Notes: generated from the sequence alone by a model not told the origin. DNA of 50,090 nt from Jiella pacifica (GCF_010500815.1 NZ_JAAAMG010000004.1:1-50090), one strand, 5' to 3'. Numbered from the stretch's first letter, positions 1 to 8,757 are shown. Numbers and translations: made by a program.

Positions 1-150
1 AGGCCGATCTCGACGCCTGGCTCGTCCACTACAACACCGAACGCCCGCACCTCGGCTACCGCAACATGGGCCGTAGGCCAGTCGAAACCGTCATGTCATT
101 CGTCAGTCAAGAAGCTTAAGTGGACACACGGTTCCCGTGGTCATGGGACA
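1..150 (+). mobile_element. right part of an IS481-type insertion sequence
   Basis: The stretch holds the last 39 codons of a transposase followed by about 30 bp that probably form the IS end. The terminal sequence read from the outside begins TGTCCCATGACC near position 150, as expected for an IS481-group end starting with TG. The left part lies outside the window, so the IR match and target duplication cannot be tested. Confidence 0.6.
3..119 (+). CDS. IS481 family transposase, C-terminal fragment (5' end outside window)
   Basis: Only the C-terminus of the DDE integrase-like transposase is present. The readable residues include WLVHYNTERPHLGYRNMGRR, the typical end of IS481-family transposases, where a Tyr-Asn-x-x-Arg-Pro-His motif follows the catalytic glutamate by a short distance. 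The gene ends with TAA at 117-119 and its catalytic D, D, E residues lie upstream of the window. The element appears to be simply cut by the window edge, so nothing can be said about its activity. Nearby IS3-type debris suggests that this host region collects insertion sequences. Confidence 0.75.
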   Translation, partial: ADLDAWLVHYNTERPHLGYRNMGRRPVETVMSFVSQEA

Positions 151-383
151 CCCTTTCGTTACAAAGTCGCAGTAAGCCTAGAAGTATTTCTTGGCGGGAA
201 TTGATCGATTTTTCGCAGGAAATGCCGGAATTGAGTGTCGGGACTGCTCTCGATTCAATTCGATCATCCGCCTACCCAGGATGAATTGGGGTTTTTATTT
301 AGATTTACAAGTGCCCGCGCGATCATCGCCCATACCGACATGATTGCCTGAGTCGCAGCCATCGCCGCGGGCCGGACGCCGGC

Positions 384-650
384 TCAAGCAAAATCCTTGC
401 CGGTGAGTACGTACATCTTCTTACGGCTGCGGGCATAGGCTTTCGCAGCAACCGTCAGGATGATCTCGCGCGCCGCGTCGAAGGCCTTCAGCAGGCCGGT
501 TTCCGAACCAGTCTGCGCCGTTCCGCCCGAGGCAAGCGCGGCCTCTTCGACGAAGAAGGGCACCTCCATCATGCCGTCATAGCCCACGAAGCGGACCCGA
601 TGGCCATGCGCGTCGTAACTGCGCGATCGATTGGGGAAGGTGAGTGCCAT
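384..650 (-). CDS. DUF1488 family protein
   Basis: An 88-residue protein when started at the internal ATG at 650, which gives the family-typical N-terminus MALTFPNRSRSYD. An upstream in-frame ATG at 740 would add 30 residues with no family resemblance. The pattern FPNxSRSYD, VRFxGYD and MEVPFFVE matches the DUF1488 family of small rhizobial proteins, which has no known function. The ending is KMYVLTGKDF. It stands alone between IS remnants with no operon partners. No catalytic or membrane segment is visible. Confidence 0.75.
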   Translation of the reverse strand: MALTFPNRSRSYDAHGHRVRFVGYDGMMEVPFFVEEAALASGGTAQTGSETGLLKAFDAAREIILTVAAKAYARSRKKMYVLTGKDFA

Positions 651-780
651 GATGATGAACTTCTCGTGCTGGCGGGGAGCCGCCCCGCGGAAAATCCACG
701 GGCGAAGGTGCCGATTCTGGACTGGGAACCGGTCTGCCAAGCAGGCCCGGCCGGGGCGGTCAGGAGCCTTTGATCTGCCA

Positions 781-926
781 CTGAGTTTTCCTCGCTCCGA
801 GATTAGAGTCCCGATCCTTGATCGAAGGACGGAGTGATGAAGCGGAAGCGATTTACGGAAGAGGACATTATCACGAGTTGCAGCATTCTCGGAGTTATAT
901 ATTTTTTATTTTATTTATACTTGTAG
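781..926 (+). pseudogene. IS3-type element left end and truncated orfA
   Basis: An ATG at 837 starts MKRKRFTEEDII, nearly identical to the usual start of IS3-family OrfA proteins (MKRKRFTEEQII). After about 12 residues the similarity stops, and the frame runs into an AT-rich stretch with a TAG at 924. The preceding 55 bp, beginning CTGAGTTTTCC and ending GGAGTG before the ATG, look like the matching IS leader. It is a remnant: most of orfA and all of orfB are missing. The IS-leader assignment is from memory of such elements, not from an alignment. Confidence 0.55.
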
Positions 927-1412
927 GAAATCGCGCAGTGCGTGACATCCGCCAGGACGGCGATCAGCTTTGCTACCGCTCGTGACATGTCACAAAGCGT
1001 CACGCGCCGCATCTCGCTAAGAGATCGATATAAGCCTTCTCACGACGGCGAGATTGGTCGTGGAGATCATCAACCACCAAGTCAAATGCCTGATACAGGA
1101 AATCGAGGAGATGTTTCCTGGCTCATACGATGATCAGGATAATGCACTGTAGATCATGCAATTCGCCTCGCGGAGAAGGCATCCTGCGCTGAAGAGACTG
1201 AAAACTCACCGCGCCTGCCAGTACCAACGTCGTCCCCCGCGGGGCCGTGAGGCGCATCCGGCGCGGTTCCAGATCCCCTTCATCGGCCTGATGACACCCC
1301 CCACTCACCCGGATCGAAATGCTTGCTCCAGGACGGCAGAGGCGGCTTGATTGGCACCGCCCGGCGTGAGACGTCTCCCGTGCGGTTGTGACCTGTTGCG
1401 AGGGAATGGCGA
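927..1412. other. 486-bp gap: degenerate sequence with a possible protein remnant
   Basis: No convincing intact gene. A 43-residue open stretch at 1021-1152 (plus strand, no start codon, preceded directly by TAA) reads LVVEIINHQVKCLIQEIEEM and looks protein-like, so it may be debris of another transposase or host gene; I do not recognise the family. A perfect palindrome GTGACATGTCAC lies at 982-993. The promoter of the phospholipid operon should lie in the last 100 bp, but I see no clear -35/-10 pair. Confidence 0.4.
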
Positions 1413-2075
1413 ATGGCGACGGACGAAAGCAAAGGCAAGGCGCCGCTTGGCGATCGACGGCCTCTTGCCTCACGCGAACGGCCATGGGCGGGCCGGCTTC
1501 TGCGGTTTCTCCTTCGCACTCGAATGACCGCCAACCAGATCTCCGCGCTCGGCATCGTCTTTTCGCTGGCCGGCGCCGCAGCCTTCGTCTTCGCCGCGCG
1601 CCTGCCTCAGCCCGCCCTGTGGATCGTCGGCGCGCTGTGCATCCAGCTGCGTCTTGTCGCCAACCTGATGGACGGGCTGGTGGCGGTGGAGGGCGGCAGA
1701 GGCTCGACCAGCGGTGCGCTCTGGAACGAGGCTCCGGACCGTCTGGAGGACAGCCTGTTCCTCGTGGCTTTCGGCTATGCCCTGGGGGTGGGCTGGCTCG
1801 GCTGGCTTTCGGCTCTCTGTGCGGCGGTCGCCGCCTATGTCCGTCTTCTGGGGGGCACGGTGGGCCTGAAGCAGGATTTCCGCGGCCCGATGGCCAAGCA
1901 GCACCGCATGGCGGCCCTGACGCTCGCGGCCGGCGTCGCCTTCGCCGAAGCCTTTCTCGCCGCGAGCCATCCGGTTTCCACGGTGCTTCTCGCCCTGATC
2001 GCCCTCGGCACCATGGTGACCATCGGCCGCCGGCTGAAAAGCCAGGCCAAGGCTCTCGCCGGACAAGCCCGATGA
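1413..2075 (+). CDS. CDP-alcohol phosphatidyltransferase family protein (variant active site)
   Basis: A 220-residue multi-span membrane protein. Proteins of this fold move a phosphatidyl group from CDP-diacylglycerol to an alcohol. The motif region is at residues 84-109. The canonical D-x2-D-G-x2-A-R-x8-G-x3-D-x3-D appears here as N84-x2-D87-G88-x2-A-V-x8-G101-x3-N105-x3-D109, so two of the four metal-binding aspartates are asparagine and the arginine is valine. It is the first gene of a tight operon: its stop overlaps the ATG of the acyltransferase, and a CdsA homologue follows. Context therefore supports a role in phospholipid or related lipid synthesis, but the substitutions leave the actual reaction open. 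Confidence 0.8.
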   Translation: MATDESKGKAPLGDRRPLASRERPWAGRLLRFLLRTRMTANQISALGIVFSLAGAAAFVFAARLPQPALWIVGALCIQLRLVANLMDGLVAVEGGRGSTSGALWNEAPDRLEDSLFLVAFGYALGVGWLGWLSALCAAVAAYVRLLGGTVGLKQDFRGPMAKQHRMAALTLAAGVAFAEAFLAASHPVSTVLLALIALGTMVTIGRRLKSQAKALAGQAR

Positions 2076-2689
2076 TCGCCGCGGCACGCCTCGTCCTCAT
2101 TGCACTGACGCGCTTTCTTGTGGGTGGCCATGCGCGCTGGGTCGGGTCCGAGCCGACCTTCGAGCAGCGGATCTATTTCGCCAACCACGGCAGCCACCTG
2201 GATACGATCGTCCTTTGGGCGGCCCTTCCGGACGCGTTGCGGTCCGAGACGTCGCCGGTGGCGGCGCGCGATTACTGGGGAAAGGGGCGGCTCAGGCGTT
2301 TCGTGGCCCTCGATATCCTGGGCTGCGTTCTCGTCGAACGCCAGGCGCCGGCGGACAGCGATCCGCTGGCCCCCTTGACGGCGGCCCTGGCCGAGGGGCG
2401 TTCGCTGATCCTGTTTCCGGAGGGCACGCGCGGCGACGGTTCATCCATCATGCCGTTCAAATCCGGGCTCTACAATCTCGCCAACACCCATCCCGGCGTC
2501 CAGCTGATCCCGGTCTTTCTGGACAATCTTGCCCGGGCCTTTCCCAAGGGCGCCTATGTTCCCGCGCCGATCAGCTGTGCGGCGCGTTTCGGCGCTCCGC
2601 TGCGATTGCGGCAGGGCGAAGAGCGGCAGGCGTTTCTCACTCGAGCGCGTGAGGCCGTCGCCACGCTCGGCAGACCGGGGGAGGTCTGA
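2072..2689 (+). CDS. 1-acyl-sn-glycerol-3-phosphate acyltransferase (PlsC-like)
   Basis: A 205-residue acyltransferase of the PlsC/LPLAT family, expected to acylate lysophosphatidic acid or a similar lysolipid at the inner membrane. The catalytic HX4D motif is H39-GSHL-D44, and the second block is FPEGTRG at residues 115-121. The N-terminus carries a short hydrophobic stretch. The start at 2072 gives the 4-bp ATGA overlap with the preceding gene. The open frame continues upstream to 1388 but without family similarity, so the long version is rejected. Together with its neighbours it would convert lysophosphatidate to phosphatidate, the substrate of the next gene. Confidence 0.88.
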   Translation: MIAAARLVLIALTRFLVGGHARWVGSEPTFEQRIYFANHGSHLDTIVLWAALPDALRSETSPVAARDYWGKGRLRRFVALDILGCVLVERQAPADSDPLAPLTAALAEGRSLILFPEGTRGDGSSIMPFKSGLYNLANTHPGVQLIPVFLDNLARAFPKGAYVPAPISCAARFGAPLRLRQGEERQAFLTRAREAVATLGRPGEV

Positions 2690-2692
2690 GCC

Positions 2693-3634
2693 ATGGATGA
2701 TCGGCGTATCATCATCCTTCTCGCCGGCGTGATCGGCATCCTTCTGGCCGGTTCGCTTGCCTCCTTCGTGTTGTCGCGGCGCGCCCACAGCGAAGCCATG
2801 CAGACGACGGTTCGCAACCTCGAATCGCGGGTAAAGGCCTGGTGGGTGATGGTGGCGATCTTTGCCGCCGCCTTTCTTCTGGGGCCGACGGTGACGCTCA
2901 TCCTCTTCGCGCTCACCTCGTTCTACTGCCTGCGCGAGATGATCACGCTGACGCCCACCCGTCCCGCCGACCACCGGGCGGTGGCGACGGCATTCTACGT
3001 GTTCATTCCCCTGCAATACTGGCTGATCTTCGACGAATGGCAGACGGTCTTCGCCATCGCGATCCCGGTTTATGCCTTTCTGCTCTTGCCGGTCCTGACC
3101 GTCCTCGCCGGCGAGACCGACCATTTCCTGGAGCGGACCGCCAAGCTGCAATGGGGTCTGATGCTGACGGTCTATTGCATCAGCCATGCGCCGGCGCTTC
3201 TGATTCTCGATATTCCCGGCCACGAGGGGGAGAACTTCCTCTGGCTGTTCTTCCTGATCGCCGTGGTGCAGCTCTCGGACGTCCTTCAGTATGTCTTTGG
3301 CAAGCTGTTCGGCCGGCACAAGGTCGCCCCGCGCATTTCGCCCGCCAAGACCTGGGAAGGGCTGATCGGCGGCGGCCTGTCGGCGGCGCTCGTCGGGGCC
3401 GGGCTGTTCTGGATCACGCCCTTCTCCCCGCTTCAGGCCGGTGGCATGGCGCTCGCCATCGTCGTCGCCGGCTTTTGCGGCGGGCTCGTGCTGTCAGCGA
3501 TCAAGCGCTCGCTGGGCGCCAAGGACTGGGGTACGATGATCGAGGGCCACGGCGGGGCTCTGGACCGGATGGACTCCGTCACCTTCGCCGCGCCGATCTT
3601 TTTCCACCTGACGAACTACTTCTTCGTTCCGTGA
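2693..3634 (+). CDS. phosphatidate cytidylyltransferase (CdsA-like)
   Basis: A 313-residue polytopic membrane protein, longer than the rhizobial housekeeping CdsA by an N-terminal extension. It makes CDP-diacylglycerol from CTP and phosphatidate. The C-terminal CdsA signature is fully visible: S-x-I-K-R-S-x3-K-D-W-x5-G-H-G-G-x-L-D-R-x-D around residues 265-291. It starts 3 bp after the stop of the acyltransferase, so the three genes are probably co-transcribed. This may be a second, specialised copy next to a divergent CDP-alcohol transferase, as in the E. coli ynbAB arrangement, rather than the essential cdsA; that part is inference. Confidence 0.85.
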   Translation: MDDRRIIILLAGVIGILLAGSLASFVLSRRAHSEAMQTTVRNLESRVKAWWVMVAIFAAAFLLGPTVTLILFALTSFYCLREMITLTPTRPADHRAVATAFYVFIPLQYWLIFDEWQTVFAIAIPVYAFLLLPVLTVLAGETDHFLERTAKLQWGLMLTVYCISHAPALLILDIPGHEGENFLWLFFLIAVVQLSDVLQYVFGKLFGRHKVAPRISPAKTWEGLIGGGLSAALVGAGLFWITPFSPLQAGGMALAIVVAGFCGGLVLSAIKRSLGAKDWGTMIEGHGGALDRMDSVTFAAPIFFHLTNYFFVP

Positions 3635-3730
3635 GACGCCCTGTGGCCCGCCGTCGTTCACTCCATCCAGTGGCATGCTCCTTGATCGATTGCCGGCGAC
3701 TTCGTCGGGCTTTCCTCCACTGAAGTCACT

Positions 3731-4156
3731 TCAGTCCCGCGTTATCGCCATCAGCGCCTTCGTCCCGTCGAAGACCTCGACCAGTTTTGCAAAGCGGTTG
3801 CCGTCGAAGGTCCACCAGTGGCCGAGCCAGGTGTGGGCAGTCTTGCCGGTGGCCTTGGCTCGAACCTTCACGATCGAGAAGACCGCCACCTCGTCCCTCT
3901 GTTCAATGAAGGTCTGCGGCTCATAAAAGAGAGGCTCCCAGTCGCGTTCCATCGCGTCGAAATACGCGCCGATCTCCTCGCGTCCGCGGTAGACGTCCGC
4001 GATCACCAGGGGATGCTCGGCCTTCTCGGTCTGCAGCGAATGGAGAACCGGATTGTCGGCGGCAAAATCCAGCCAGACGTTCCGGTCCGCGCCGGAACAC
4101 TCCACCCAGCATCGATAGGCATGCCTCAGGATCGCGACGCGTTCGCTATCGGCCAT
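3731..4156 (-). CDS. NTF2-like (SnoaL-type) domain protein
   Basis: A 141-residue protein with the NTF2/SnoaL alpha-plus-beta barrel pattern: an N-terminal helix with HAYRCW, the YRGREEIGAYFDAMERDW segment, then strands ending in TWLGHWWTFDGNRFAKLVEVFD. Members include small hydrolases, isomerases and accessory domains, and nothing here fixes a substrate. A GGAGGAAGCC ribosome site precedes the ATG at 4156. It is transcribed away from the lipid operon and in the same direction as the ABC transporter genes. A small inverted repeat (ACTGAA/TTCAGT, 3719-3735) overlaps its stop codon and may help to end transcription of the two convergent units. Confidence 0.75.
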   Translation of the reverse strand: MADSERVAILRHAYRCWVECSGADRNVWLDFAADNPVLHSLQTEKAEHPLVIADVYRGREEIGAYFDAMERDWEPLFYEPQTFIEQRDEVAVFSIVKVRAKATGKTAHTWLGHWWTFDGNRFAKLVEVFDGTKALMAITRD

Positions 4157-4282
4157 GGCTTCCTCCCAGGATCGTCATCGACCAGATTACAATCGAGGAG
4201 GCTCATGCGCGAGGCGTTTCTTAAACGGCTCCTGCAGCCGGGAAGCGGCGCTTTCCTCCGTCGGGGGTGTCATGCGGTTCGC

Positions 4283-5026
4283 TTAAGCCCCCAAACTCCT
4301 GACGAAGCGGATGGTGCGCGGTTCGGTGGGCGCTCCGAAGATCGCGTCGGGCGCACCTTCCTCGACGATTTCGCCGGCCTCGAGAAAGGCGACGTGGCTC
4401 GCGAGGCTGCGGGCGAGTCTGAGGTCGTGCGTCGCCATCAGCATCGTCGCGCCGTCTTTCGCCAGCGTCCGCAGAACGTCCACCACCTCCTCGGCGAGCT
4501 CCGGATCGAGTGCCGACGTGGGCTCGTCACAGAGGATCAGGGCGGGCGAGGGGGCGAGCGCCCGAGCAATCGCCACGCGCTGCTGCTGACCGCCCGACAG
4601 CGTCGCCGGCCAGGCTTCCGCCTTCTCCGACATCCCCACTTGGTCGAGAAGCGCCATGGCCCGTTCGCGAGCCTTCGCCTTCGGCCATTTCTGCACCGTC
4701 ACCAGCGCCTCCATGACGTTCTCGACGACCCGCTGGTGCGGAAAGAGCTGGAAGTTCTGGAAGATCATACCGGTGCGCCGACGCAGCCTGAGGACGTCCG
4801 ACTGCGATGGTCGCCGCTTGCCCGAAAACTCCAGCCGGACGTCGCCGATCTCGACGGTGCCGGCATCGGGGGTCTCGAGCAGGTTGGCGCAGCGCAGGAG
4901 CGTGCTCTTGCCGCTTCCCGACGGCCCGATCAGGGCCGTCACGGCGCCTTCCTGTACCGCGAGGCTGACGCCTTTCAGGACGAGATTTCCCGAGAAGCTC
5001 TTTTCGATGCCGGACAGACGGATCAT
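4283..5026 (-). CDS. amino acid ABC transporter ATP-binding protein (cystine type)
   Basis: A 247-residue ABC ATPase that powers the polar amino-acid importer encoded with it. Walker A is GPSGSGKST at residues 34-42, followed by the Q-loop region FQNFQLFPH, the ABC signature LSGGQQQR, Walker B LILCDEPTSALD and the switch histidine in MATHD. The start at 5026 overlaps the stop of the permease gene by 4 bp. The frame is open for 260 codons further upstream, but that part is only a shadow of the permease gene. The cystine assignment rests on the binding protein; the ATPase alone would fit any amino acid of the PAAT family. Confidence 0.9.
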   Translation of the reverse strand: MIRLSGIEKSFSGNLVLKGVSLAVQEGAVTALIGPSGSGKSTLLRCANLLETPDAGTVEIGDVRLEFSGKRRPSQSDVLRLRRRTGMIFQNFQLFPHQRVVENVMEALVTVQKWPKAKARERAMALLDQVGMSEKAEAWPATLSGGQQQRVAIARALAPSPALILCDEPTSALDPELAEEVVDVLRTLAKDGATMLMATHDLRLARSLASHVAFLEAGEIVEEGAPDAIFGAPTEPRTIRFVRSLGA

Positions 5027-5721
5027 CGGGCCCGCTCCATGAACCCGCCATGACGCCCGAAGCGGACTTCCAGCCGGGCCTGCAGGGTCGTGAGAATGGA
5101 AGAGAAAATGAGATAGATCAGCGCCGCCTCGATATAGAGGATCAGCGGCTCGTAGGTCACGGCAACGATCCGCTGGGCCTGCTGGAAAAGCTCCGGCACG
5201 GTGATCGCCGCGGCGAGCGAGGTGTCCTTGACCAGGGAGATGAACGTGTTGCCGAGGGGCGGCACGGCGACACGCGTCGCCTGCGGCAGGATCGTCCGGC
5301 GGAGCGCCTGGCGCGTCGTCATGCCGATCGAGTAGGCGGCTTCCCACTGGCCTCTCGAGATCGAGGTCAGTGCGGCGCGGATGACCTCCGAGCTGTAGGC
5401 GCCGACATTCAGGGTAAAGCCGATCAACGCCGCTGGAAAGGCATCGATCAGAATGCCGGCGCTTGGCAGTCCGTAGAAGATGACGAAGAGCTGCACCAGA
5501 AGCGGCGTGCCGCGAATGATCCAGACATAGAAGCCGGCGACCGCCGCCAGCGGCTTCGGCGCGAACAGCCGCACCACCGCCGTCAGCAGCCCGACCCCAA
5601 GCCCGAGAACGAATGACAGGATCGCCAGCGGGACGGTGAAGACGAGCCCGGCACGCAAAAGCGGCCAGAACGACGTCAGCATCAATTGCAGCCAGTCGGG
5701 CAAAACGGCCTCTTTGCTCAT
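5023..5721 (-). CDS. amino acid ABC transporter permease (cystine type)
   Basis: A 232-residue inner-membrane permease of the His/Glu/Gln/Arg/cystine family with about five spans. The cytoplasmic EAA loop that docks the ATPase is clear: QWEAAYSIGMTTRQALRRTI. The segment WIIRGTPLLVQLFVIFYGLP is typical of this family. It sits between the binding-protein gene and the ATPase gene in one operon, with a 4-bp overlap to the latter. Its closest well-known counterpart is the E. coli YecS/TcyL component; this is based on recalled sequence and not on an alignment. Confidence 0.9.
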   Translation of the reverse strand: MSKEAVLPDWLQLMLTSFWPLLRAGLVFTVPLAILSFVLGLGVGLLTAVVRLFAPKPLAAVAGFYVWIIRGTPLLVQLFVIFYGLPSAGILIDAFPAALIGFTLNVGAYSSEVIRAALTSISRGQWEAAYSIGMTTRQALRRTILPQATRVAVPPLGNTFISLVKDTSLAAAITVPELFQQAQRIVAVTYEPLILYIEAALIYLIFSSILTTLQARLEVRFGRHGGFMERAR

Positions 5722-5789
5722 GGGGTGTGGTCGTCATGGGATCCGACGGCAGCTCGCGCCGTGCCGCCGGATGAGAGCCGAGGGGTGTC

Positions 5790-6563
5790 CTACTGGGACA
5801 CGTCCTCACCGAAATACTTGTCGGAGATCCGCTTGTAGGTGCCGTCGGCCTTGATGTCCTTCAAGGCGTCGTTGATGGCAACAACGAGGTCCGGATTACC
5901 CTTCTGAACGATGATGCCGGAGGCGGCGGCTTCCGATTGTGCCGCGACCGCCTCGACCGGCGCATCCGGCTGCTGCTTCTTGAAATCGAGGAAGGATAGG
6001 TTGTCGTTCACGGTCGCGTCGGCCCGACCGGTGATGACCAACTGGATCGACTGGTCGAAGCCCTCGGTCGCCACCAGGGTCGCTCCCGCATTCTCGGCTA
6101 TCTTGCCATAATTCGAGGTCAGCGACTGGGCGGCGCGCTTGCCCTCCAGGTCCTCGAAACCCTTGATCTCCTCGTTGTCGTCCTTGACGATCAAGACCGC
6201 CTTCGAGACGATGTAGGGATCCGAGAAGTCGAAGCGCTGCTGGCGCTCGGGGGTGATGCCGACCTGGTTGATCACCGCGTCGTAGCGGTCGGCGCTGAGG
6301 CCGGCGATCAGCCCGTCCCATTTGCCCTCGACGAATTGCGGCTCGACGCCGAGGCGCTTGGCGACCTCCTCGCCGATCTCGACGTCGAAGCCGACCAGCT
6401 TGCCCGAGGCGTCGTGATAGGTGAAGGGCGCGTAGGTGCCCTCCGTGCCGACGCGGAAGACGCCGGACTGCTTGATGTCATCAAGGCTGCCGGCGAAAGC
6501 TGAGGATGCGGGGGTGGCCGCGAGGATTGCGAGCGAAACGAGAGCGAAGAGGCGCTTCTTCAT
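5790..6563 (-). CDS. periplasmic cystine/polar amino acid-binding protein
   Basis: A 257-residue solute-binding protein of family 3. The N-terminus MKKRLFALVSLAILAATPASSAFA is a signal peptide with a likely cut after AFA near residue 24. The mature part has VGTEGTYAPFTYHD, GFDVEIGEEVAKRLG, KWDGLIAGL and DAVINQVGIT, matching the cystine-binding FliY/TcyJ/TcyA group rather than the glutamine or histidine binders. An AGGAAAG ribosome site precedes the ATG. It is the first gene of the transporter operon. The 219-bp gap upstream (6564-6782) should contain the promoter, but no clear regulator site is visible. Confidence 0.88.
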   Translation of the reverse strand: MKKRLFALVSLAILAATPASSAFAGSLDDIKQSGVFRVGTEGTYAPFTYHDASGKLVGFDVEIGEEVAKRLGVEPQFVEGKWDGLIAGLSADRYDAVINQVGITPERQQRFDFSDPYIVSKAVLIVKDDNEEIKGFEDLEGKRAAQSLTSNYGKIAENAGATLVATEGFDQSIQLVITGRADATVNDNLSFLDFKKQQPDAPVEAVAAQSEAAASGIIVQKGNPDLVVAINDALKDIKADGTYKRISDKYFGEDVSQ

Positions 6564-6782
6564 GAGATTCTTTCCTGATCGGATTGGTTGAGCCGTATCT
6601 GAGCCGTGGGCATTCCGTTCGCAAGGAACGCGGTTCTCCTGAAGGGCCTGCCGCGGAGAACTTTTGTCTTCTCTCTGAAGAGAGCTCCGGCGAGCGCCGC
6701 TCGGTGCGGTGAGCCGTTGATCGCTGTCAGATGCGATTGGGCAGGCTGAAGGGCTGGCGAAAAGGGATCGATCTTTCGCCCA

Positions 6783-7514
6783 TCATCCACAGCCAAGGAC
6801 TTCGGCGACCTCCAGCAACGAGCCAGCGATCACATCCCAGTTCGACCGGGGCTCGAGATCGCTGGTCTGAGCCGGCCCGTGCTCCCGCGGGCGTCGCACG
6901 AAAACCGTGCGAAAGCCGAGCGCCCGCGCCGCGGCGAGATCCTCGTTGTGGGCGGCGACCATGGCGATGCGCTCGGGCGGAAGGCCGACGGCCGCGGCCG
7001 ATTTGAGGTAGGTCTCGGGCTGTGGCTTATAGCTTTTCGCCACCTCGGCGCCGACGATGATGTCCCAGGGAAGCCCCCCGAACCGCGCAAGCTTCATCAT
7101 GCCGGCCATGTGTCCATTCGAAATGGGGCCGATCGCGAAGCGGCGCTTCAGGCGCGTCAGACCCTCGACGCTGTCCGGCCAAGGGTCGAGCCTCTCCCAG
7201 GCGAGGTTCAGGTCGATAAGTTCGGTTTCCGGAATCTGCCCGACGTCTACCCCGTGGCGCGAAAGCACGGTTTCCAGGTTTTCGCGGTTGAGGACGTCGA
7301 GCTTCACCCAAGGGCGCTCTCCCGAGCGCACGCGCTCCATGGCCGGCTGGTAGAGCGCGCGCCACTCGTCGGCGAACCGGTATGGGTCCACATGAACACC
7401 GTGTCGCCTCAGGAAGGGCTCAGCCAAGCGCGTGACGCTCGACCGCCAGTCGACGACCGTGCCGAAGACGTCGAAGCCGAGAAACGCCACCTGCTCGAAC
7501 GGGTCCTCTATCAT
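6783..7514 (-). CDS. haloacid dehalogenase type II
   Basis: A 243-residue HAD-superfamily hydrolase. Motif I is GFDVFGTVVDWR with the nucleophilic aspartate at residue 15, and motif II is in PISNGHM. The lysine of motif III is in AEVAKSYKPQPETY, and motif IV corresponds to AAHNEDLAAAR. This FDVFGT-VVDWR form is typical of 2-haloacid dehalogenases, which replace a halogen at C2 of short carboxylic acids; many relatives act on other substrates. The start at 7514 places an AAGG site about 9 bp upstream. An ATG at 7541 is the alternative and would add nine residues. Confidence 0.85.
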   Translation of the reverse strand: MIEDPFEQVAFLGFDVFGTVVDWRSSVTRLAEPFLRRHGVHVDPYRFADEWRALYQPAMERVRSGERPWVKLDVLNRENLETVLSRHGVDVGQIPETELIDLNLAWERLDPWPDSVEGLTRLKRRFAIGPISNGHMAGMMKLARFGGLPWDIIVGAEVAKSYKPQPETYLKSAAAVGLPPERIAMVAAHNEDLAAARALGFRTVFVRRPREHGPAQTSDLEPRSNWDVIAGSLLEVAEVLGCG

Positions 7515-7614
7515 GGCGCGCCTTTTTGGTTGGTTGGCCATCTCAGGGAGTGCCGGCCTGCCCTGGTCAATGCATGGGAGGGTCACTCCCATGCTGAGGA
7601 GCGCCAGCCTTGCA

Positions 7615-8757
7615 TCACAGAGGCAACGCGAACTGGACCGTTTCGGTTCGCATCGAAGCTTCGGTCGTCAGCCCTGACAATGTTACGCCAAGCAGCCGGA
7701 CGCCGCGAGGGTCCGCCGGGAGCTCGCCGAGCAGACGAAAGGCCGCCTGTTCGATGGACATTCGGGACGTGACGGGCCGGGGCGATGAGAGGGCGCGGGT
7801 GATCTGCCGGAAGTCGGCGTATTTCACCTTCAGCGTCACGGTCCGGCCGCGCGTTCCCGTCTTCTCGCAATGACGCCAGACCTTGTCGATGATCGGTCCG
7901 AGTGCCTCCCGCATCGCCTCCTGGGAGTGGAGATCCGCCGAGAAGGTGTTCTCCGCCCCGACCGACTTGCGGATGCGATTGGCCCGGACCGGACGCTCGT
8001 CGATGCCGCGGGAGATGCCGAAGTAGTAGGGACCGATCTTGCCGAAGTGCTCCCGCAGAAAGGCGAGGGACTGCGCCTTGAGATCGGCTCCCGTGTGGAT
8101 GCCCAGGCGTTCCATCTTGGCGGCGGTTGCCGGGCCGATGCCGTGGAAGTGCCCGACGGGCAGGTGTTCGACAAAGCTCTCGCCTTCGGCCGGCGTGACG
8201 ACGAATAGCCCGTCAGGCTTGCGATGGTCGGAGGCGAGCTTGGCGAGGAACTTGTTGTAGGAAACGCCCGCGGAGGCGGTGAGGCCCGTCGCTTCGCGGA
8301 TGCGGCGCCGAATGATCTCCGCGATCACGGTTGCCGACGAGATCGCCTGCTTGTTGGTCGTGACGTCGAGATAGGCCTCGTCCAGCGAGAGGGGCTCGAT
8401 GAGATCGGTATGCTCTGCGAAGATCGCCCGGATCTCGGCCGAGACAGCCTTGTAGACATCGAAACGCGGCTTCACGAAGATGAGGTCCGGGCACCACCGT
8501 TTCGCGGTGACGGAGGGCATGGCCGAACGCACGCCGAACGCGCGCGCCTCGTAACTCGCCGCCGCGACGACACCCCGCTCGGCCGAGCCACCGACGGCAA
8601 CGGGCTTGCCGCGCAGCGCGGGATCGTCCCTCTGCTCCACCGACGCATAGAAGGCGTCCATGTCGACATGGATGATCTTGCGTGGCCGGGGGCATGCAGA
8701 GGCCTGCATGACGTCCGCGGTTGCTTCTCCATGCTCGCGTCCCGCCGAGGCGGTCAT
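7615..8757 (-). CDS. dinB: DNA polymerase IV
   Basis: A 380-residue Y-family translesion polymerase. The first catalytic block is HVDMDAFYASVEQRDDP, with the metal-binding aspartate at residue 32. The second is SLDEAYLDVT, with D126 and E127. The helix-hairpin-helix part includes HGIGPATAAKMERLGI, and the little finger ends in QFALPL, a plausible beta-clamp binding tail. It copies past lesions such as N2-guanine adducts with low fidelity. An SOS box 110 bp upstream indicates LexA control. The Mu-like prophage was inserted some 430 bp upstream of this gene without breaking it. Confidence 0.95.
   Translation of the reverse strand: MTASAGREHGEATADVMQASACPRPRKIIHVDMDAFYASVEQRDDPALRGKPVAVGGSAERGVVAAASYEARAFGVRSAMPSVTAKRWCPDLIFVKPRFDVYKAVSAEIRAIFAEHTDLIEPLSLDEAYLDVTTNKQAISSATVIAEIIRRRIREATGLTASAGVSYNKFLAKLASDHRKPDGLFVVTPAEGESFVEHLPVGHFHGIGPATAAKMERLGIHTGADLKAQSLAFLREHFGKIGPYYFGISRGIDERPVRANRIRKSVGAENTFSADLHSQEAMREALGPIIDKVWRHCEKTGTRGRTVTLKVKYADFRQITRALSSPRPVTSRMSIEQAAFRLLGELPADPRGVRLLGVTLSGLTTEASMRTETVQFALPL

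Noticed and set aside
982-993. Perfect palindrome GTGACATGTCAC in the host part
   Set aside because: It shares TGACATGTCA-like symmetry with the phage late box (GGGACATGTCCC) but lacks the flanking CC...GACTGA and the downstream block, so I treat it as chance.
1123-2100. 325-codon minus-strand frame opposite the CDP-alcohol transferase
   Set aside because: Extremely Arg/Pro-rich, no family, and it covers a well-defined plus-strand operon.
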